Source: Streptomyces rimosus | GTDB lineage: Bacteria > Actinomycetota > Actinomycetes > Streptomycetales > Streptomycetaceae | DNA: 64,000 nucleotides | Assembly (NCBI RefSeq): GCF_008704655.1 | Contig: NZ_CP023688.1 | Coordinates: 4,278,001 to 4,342,000 of the forward strand | Direction of reading: 5' to 3' | Part shown: in pieces, positions 60,331 through 64,000 of the stretch | How positions within the stretch are numbered: position 1 is the first letter of the stretch | How the letters are laid out: every line of letters begins with the position of its first letter | Notes under the pieces: generated by a model | Seen by the model: the letters and a program-made list of their open reading frames with translations, nothing else | Databases searched by the model: none | Told to the model about the DNA's origin: nothing | Translations under genes and position numbers: made by a program

Positions 60331-61095
60331 ATGACCCCACGTTCCTTCGACGACCTGGTGGCCGAGGCGGAATCCGTATCCGTCGCCGGCTGGGACTTCT
60401 CCTGGCTGGACGGCCGGGCCACCGAACAACGCCCCTCCTGGGGGTACCAGCGCTCCTTGGGCACGCGGCTGGCGGGCGCCACCGCCGCGCTGGACATCCA
60501 GACCGGCGGCGGCGAAGTCCTGGCGGGCGCCGGTCCTTTGCCGCCGGTCATGGCGGCCACCGAGTCCTGGCCGCCGAACGTCGCGAAGGCGACCGCGCTG
60601 CTGCACCCGCTCGGCGCGGTCGTCGTCGCCGACCCGGACGAGCCGCCGCTGCCGTTCGCCGACGGCGCCTTCGACCTCGTCACCAGCCGCCATCCGGCCA
60701 CCGTGTGGTGGTCGGAGATCGCCCGTGTGCTGCGCCCCGGCGGCACGTACTTCGCCCAGCACGTCGGCCCGGCCAGCGTCTTCGAGCTGGTCGAGTACTT
60801 CCTCGGCCCACAGCCCGAGGAGGTGCGGCGCAAGCGCCACCCCGACGACGAGAGCCGGGACGCCGAGGCCGCCGGCCTGGAGATCGCGGATCTGCGCGCC
60901 GAATCCCTGCGCATGGAGTTCTTCGACATCGGGGCGGTGATCTACTTCCTGCGCAAGGTGATCTGGATGGTGCCGGGCTTCACGGTCGACGGCTACCGCG
61001 ACCGCCTGCGCGAACTGGACGCGAAGATCCGGGCGGAGGGGCCGTTCGTGGCCCACTCCACCCGCTTCCTCATCGAGGCCCGCAAGCCCGCCTGA
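60331..61095 (+). CDS. SAM-dependent methyltransferase
   Basis: A 254-residue class I methyltransferase. Motif I is ALDIQTGGGEVLAGAG, followed by LPFADGAFDLVTSRHPATVW and IARVLRPGGTYFAQHVG. The DIQTGGGE form is typical of a family of Streptomyces methyltransferases with unknown substrates. It is 81 bases after the peroxiredoxin gene on the same strand. Confidence 0.85.
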   Translation: MTPRSFDDLVAEAESVSVAGWDFSWLDGRATEQRPSWGYQRSLGTRLAGATAALDIQTGGGEVLAGAGPLPPVMAATESWPPNVAKATALLHPLGAVVVADPDEPPLPFADGAFDLVTSRHPATVWWSEIARVLRPGGTYFAQHVGPASVFELVEYFLGPQPEEVRRKRHPDDESRDAEAAGLEIADLRAESLRMEFFDIGAVIYFLRKVIWMVPGFTVDGYRDRLRELDAKIRAEGPFVAHSTRFLIEARKPA

Positions 61096-61104
61096 GAGCC
61101 CGGG

Positions 61105-61132
61105 GTACGGGGCGGTCACGGCCGCCCCGTAC
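61105..61132. terminator. Bidirectional terminator
   Basis: GTACGGGGCGG and CCGCCCCGTAC form a perfect 11-bp stem with a six-base loop between the converging methyltransferase and ABC-F genes. Confidence 0.8.
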
Positions 61133-61135
61133 TCC

Positions 61136-62737
61136 TCACGCCAGCTCCACCAACTCCGCGTACTCCCGCCCCCACAGATCCTCCGTGCCCTCCGGCAGCA
61201 CCAGCACCCGGTCGGGACGGAGGGCTTCGACGGCGCCCGGGTCGTGGCTGACCAGCACGATCGCGCCGGGGTAGGCGCCGACGGCGGCCAGCACCTCGTC
61301 CCGGGAGGCCGGGTCGAGGTGGTTGGTCGGCTCGTCCAGGAGGAGGACGTTGGCGCGCGAGTGGACCAGACCGGCCAGCGCCAGCCGGGTCTTCTCGCCG
61401 CCGGACAGCACCCGTACCGGCTTGTCCGCGTCGTCCCCGGAGAAGAGGAACGCGCCGAGGACGTGCCGGGCCTCGCCGTCGGTCAGGTGCGGCGCGGCGG
61501 CGGCCAGGTTCTCGCGGACCGTACGGGACGGGTCGAGCGTGTCGTGCTCCTGCGCGAAGTAGCCCAGCCGCAGACCGTGCCCGGCCACCACGCGCCCCGC
61601 GTCAGGGGTCTCCCGCCCGGCCAGCAGCCGCAACAGAGTCGTCTTCCCGGCACCATTGAGCCCGAGCACGACCAGCCGGCTCCCCCGGTCCACGGCCAGG
61701 TCGACGCCGTCGAGCACCCGGTGCTCCCCGTACGCCTTGGCCAGGCCGACCGCGCCCAGCGGCACCCGGCCGCACGGCGCGGGCTCGGGCAGCCGGATGC
61801 GCGCGGTCTTCTCGGCGCGCCGCACCGGCTCCAGCTCCGCGAGCATGCGGTCGGCGCGGCGGGCCATGTTCTTCGCGGAGGCGGCCGTCGCGACGTGCGC
61901 GCGCGTCTTGTCGGCCTGGCTGTGCAGCGCCGCCGCCTTCCGCTCCGCGTTGGCGCGCTCCCGCGTCCGGCGCCGCTCGTCCGCCGCGCGCTGGGCGAGG
62001 TAGGTGTGCCAGCCGGTGTTGTGCACGTCGAGTGCGGCGCGCGCCGGGTCCAGGTGGAACACCCGGTTGACGGTGTCGGCGAGCAGCCCGGTGTCGTGGC
62101 TGATCACCACCAGCCCGCCGCGGTACGCGGACAGGAAGCCGCGCAGCCAGGCGACCGAGTCGGCGTCGAGGTGGTTGGTCGGCTCGTCCAGCAGCAGCGT
62201 GCCGTGCCCGGCGAACAGGATGCGGGCCAGCTCCACCCGCCGCCGCTGCCCGCCCGACAGCCCGCCGACGGGCTGGTGCAGCACCCGCTCCGGCAGCCCC
62301 ACCCCGGCCGCGACGCGCGCCGCCTCGGCCTCGGCCGCGTACCCGCCGCACGCTTGGAAGGCGTCCTCGGCCCGCGCGTAAGCGGCCATCGCCTTCTCCT
62401 GCGCGGCGGCCCCCACGGCGTCGGCCAGCGCCTCCGTGGCGCGTCGTAGGTCATGTACGGCCTGGTCCAGACCGCGCGCGGAAAGAATCCGGCCGGTGAC
62501 GGTGACGGCCGGGTCATCCGCACGGGATTCCTGCGGCAGGTGGCCGACGCTCCCCGTACGGATGATGTCCCCGGCAGCGGGCCGCACCCGCCCCGCCAGG
62601 GTGTCGAGCAGCGTCGTCTTTCCCGCCCCGTTGCGGCCCACCAGGCCGATCCGGTCACCGGGGGCGACATGGAAGGAAACGCCGGACAGCAGAAGCCGGG
62701 CACCGACGCGCACGTCGGCACCACGAACGGTAATCAT
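61136..62737 (-). CDS. ABC-F family ATPase
   Basis: A 533-residue soluble protein with two nucleotide-binding domains and no membrane part. Walker A boxes are GLVGRNGAGKTTLLDTL and VLGLNGAGKTTLLRLLAG. Signatures are LSGGQRRRVELARIL and LSGGEKTRLALAGLV, and Walker B is LLLDEPTNHLD twice. A basic linker (RRRTRERANAERKAAAL) lies between them. ABC-F proteins act on the ribosome. Some give resistance to ribosome-targeting antibiotics and others are housekeeping; this one cannot be placed by eye. Confidence 0.9.
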   Translation of the reverse strand: MITVRGADVRVGARLLLSGVSFHVAPGDRIGLVGRNGAGKTTLLDTLAGRVRPAAGDIIRTGSVGHLPQESRADDPAVTVTGRILSARGLDQAVHDLRRATEALADAVGAAAQEKAMAAYARAEDAFQACGGYAAEAEAARVAAGVGLPERVLHQPVGGLSGGQRRRVELARILFAGHGTLLLDEPTNHLDADSVAWLRGFLSAYRGGLVVISHDTGLLADTVNRVFHLDPARAALDVHNTGWHTYLAQRAADERRRTRERANAERKAAALHSQADKTRAHVATAASAKNMARRADRMLAELEPVRRAEKTARIRLPEPAPCGRVPLGAVGLAKAYGEHRVLDGVDLAVDRGSRLVVLGLNGAGKTTLLRLLAGRETPDAGRVVAGHGLRLGYFAQEHDTLDPSRTVRENLAAAAPHLTDGEARHVLGAFLFSGDDADKPVRVLSGGEKTRLALAGLVHSRANVLLLDEPTNHLDPASRDEVLAAVGAYPGAIVLVSHDPGAVEALRPDRVLVLPEGTEDLWGREYAELVELA

Positions 62738-63101
62738 GGGTGAACACTCCGGAACAGCTCAAGGACACACGGGTGGCGTGGAAGCGGGTGTCCGAGCTAA
62801 GAAATCCGGGGGGTCGACATGGGGCCGAGGGTAGCGGGCGGTGGCCGCGCGGGGCGAGTGGTTTTCGGTCGCCGGGCCCGGCGCGCATTACGGAACCGGG
62901 GCGGTTCGGGCGTGGACCTCCGGAGGTTGTCCAAGATCCGGAAGTTCCGGACTTCCACCGGTACCGACACCTCCCCGAAGCCTTCGATACGGGGTTAATC
63001 TTCGCGACGTACACACTGAGTTGTGCTGCATCGCAGGTCACCACGGAGCAGCCTGCCGGGTGTGCTGTGCCCCGCGATGCGGCGGCATTTGTGGGGGCTC
63101 C
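62738..63101. other. Divergent spacer upstream of the TerD gene
   Basis: A 364-base region with no gene. It holds two palindromes: ACCTCCGGAGGT (62916-62927, perfect) and TCCGGAA-G-TTCCGGA (62937-62951). Their centres are about 22 bases apart, two helical turns. They could be operators for the terD gene. The sequence GGGGTTAATCTTCGCGACG just downstream is the AT-richest part and may hold the promoter. Confidence 0.5.
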
Positions 63102-64000
63102 ATGCACGAAATGGTCAAGGGTGGCAACGTCGGTCTGGCCGCCCTGAGCGAGGACACCGGCTCGCTCGTAGTGAGTCTCAGCTGGAGCAGCGCGTCGGGA
63201 GACGGCGACGCGGACGTCTCCATTCTGCTGCTGGGCGCGGACGGCAAGGTGCGCAGCGACGCGGACTTCTTCTTCTACAACAATCCGGCCGCAGACGACG
63301 GCAGCGTGCAGTTACTCGGCAAGACGCCGACGGCCAACGGCAGCGAGGACCGGGTCGGCATCGATCTGACGGCCGTGCCCGCCGATGTCGAGCGCCTGGT
63401 GGTGGCGGCCAGCCAGTACGGTTCGGCGCGGTTCGGAGAGCTGGACGATCTGCGGGTGACGGTGGCCGACCGTACGGGCGAGCCGCTGCTCGGGTTCTCG
63501 ATCAACGACGCCGGGGCGGAGAGCGCGTTCATCTTCGGGGAGCTGTACCGGCGGGGCGGGGAGTGGAAGTTCCGCGCGGTCGGGCAGGGTTACGAAACCG
63601 GCCTCGCCGGGCTGGCCACGGACTTCGGCATCACCGTGGACGACGACGAGGAGCCGGTGGCGCCGGAGGACGCGGAGCCGCAGGCTCCGCCGTCGCCCTT
63701 GGCGCAGGCGGAGACGGTGGTGGAGAAGCCGGTGCCGGCCACCCCGGTGGTGGCTCCCGCGCCTGCGGCCGATGCTCCGGCCCCCGTACCCGCCCAGCGG
63801 CCGGAACCGGAACCGGCCGCGGAACCGGCCCGGCGGTCCCGTGGCCCGCGTACGGCGAAGAAGAAGGTCACCCTCCCCAAGGTGGCGAAGAAGTCGCTCG
63901 CCGAGAACGACTCCTGGCGGCAGGCCCGGCTCTTTCCGGCGCCCACGCTCAAGAGTGACCGGGAGCGCGAGATGCGCGCGACCTCGGTGCTGCTCGCGGT
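63102..64000 (+). CDS. TerD-domain protein, 3-prime end missing
   Basis: The frame is open to the window end, giving 299 residues. Residues 1-175 are a TerD/calcium-binding stress domain: [60 protein letters not shown] and [21 protein letters not shown] Pro/Ala/Glu-rich linker leads to a basic region ([22 protein letters not shown]), and the protein continues. TerD proteins are linked to tellurite and other stress resistance. The ATG at 63111 is an alternative start. The C-terminal extension makes it one of the longer TerD variants. Confidence 0.88.
   Translation, partial: MHEMVKGGNVGLAALSEDTGSLVVSLSWSSASGDGDADVSILLLGADGKVRSDADFFFYNNPAADDGSVQLLGKTPTANGSEDRVGIDLTAVPADVERLVVAASQYGSARFGELDDLRVTVADRTGEPLLGFSINDAGAESAFIFGELYRRGGEWKFRAVGQGYETGLAGLATDFGITVDDDEEPVAPEDAEPQAPPSPLAQAETVVEKPVPATPVVAPAPAADAPAPVPAQRPEPEPAAEPARRSRGPRTAKKKVTLPKVAKKSLAENDSWRQARLFPAPTLKSDREREMRATSVLLA

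Overview
The window looks like chromosomal DNA of a Streptomyces or close relative. GC is very high throughout, third codon positions are almost all G or C, GTG and TTG starts are common, and the gene content is typical of the genus (GTG-started dnaX, an ask-asd operon, overlapping ECF sigma operons, an EspR-like regulator, a TerD protein). No rRNA, insertion sequence, phage block or CRISPR array was seen.

Layout. 1-12 kb: the edge of what looks like an uncharacterised biosynthetic gene cluster. It holds a diiron R2-like oxygenase (cut by the window start), a free acyl carrier protein and a P450 on the plus strand. A tightly coupled minus-strand operon follows: MFS exporter, 24-residue ORF, aldehyde-dehydrogenase-type reductase, thiamine-diphosphate enzyme, FabD-like acyltransferase, and an MFS protein fused to a 2TM tail. 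An XRE-TPR regulator and a degenerate phosphopantetheinyl transferase flank it. 12-20 kb: an EspR-like regulator, a lone cytochrome oxidase subunit I with an in-frame amber codon near its end, a DosR/DevR-like response regulator, a flavohaemoglobin and a shortened protoporphyrinogen-oxidase paralogue. Together these suggest an oxygen/NO/haem response island. A 36-bp tandem repeat array lies next to it. 20-28 kb: photolyase, a seven-bladed propeller lectin, a methyltransferase, an S9 peptidase and a pentapeptide-repeat protein.

28-39 kb: a conserved housekeeping stretch, all on the minus strand: dnaX, ybaB, recR, a DUF5063 gene, ask, asd, an ECF sigma factor with its coupled membrane partner, and SURF1. 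The SRP RNA gene and a tRNA-Ser(GGA) lie just upstream of dnaX. 39-50 kb: a DUF4232 lipoprotein, a DUF72 protein, a GH25 lysozyme, a quinone reductase, a four-gene overlapping ECF sigma / zinc-finger membrane protein / ABC operon, guanine deaminase and a CAP-domain protein.

50-64 kb: a frameshifted DUF4157-type gene; cbtBA cobalt transport genes behind a cobalamin riboswitch; a histidine-phosphatase relative without its catalytic motif; a tsaD-alaS pair that looks like a second copy; a nitrilase divergent from a LacI regulator with twin perfect operators; a TetR regulator with a duplicated 3-prime end, divergent from a peroxiredoxin; a methyltransferase; an ABC-F protein; and the start of a TerD-domain gene cut by the window end.

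All assignments come from reading motifs and gene order. No database search was run, and start codons were chosen by ribosome-binding sites, overlaps and the known family length.
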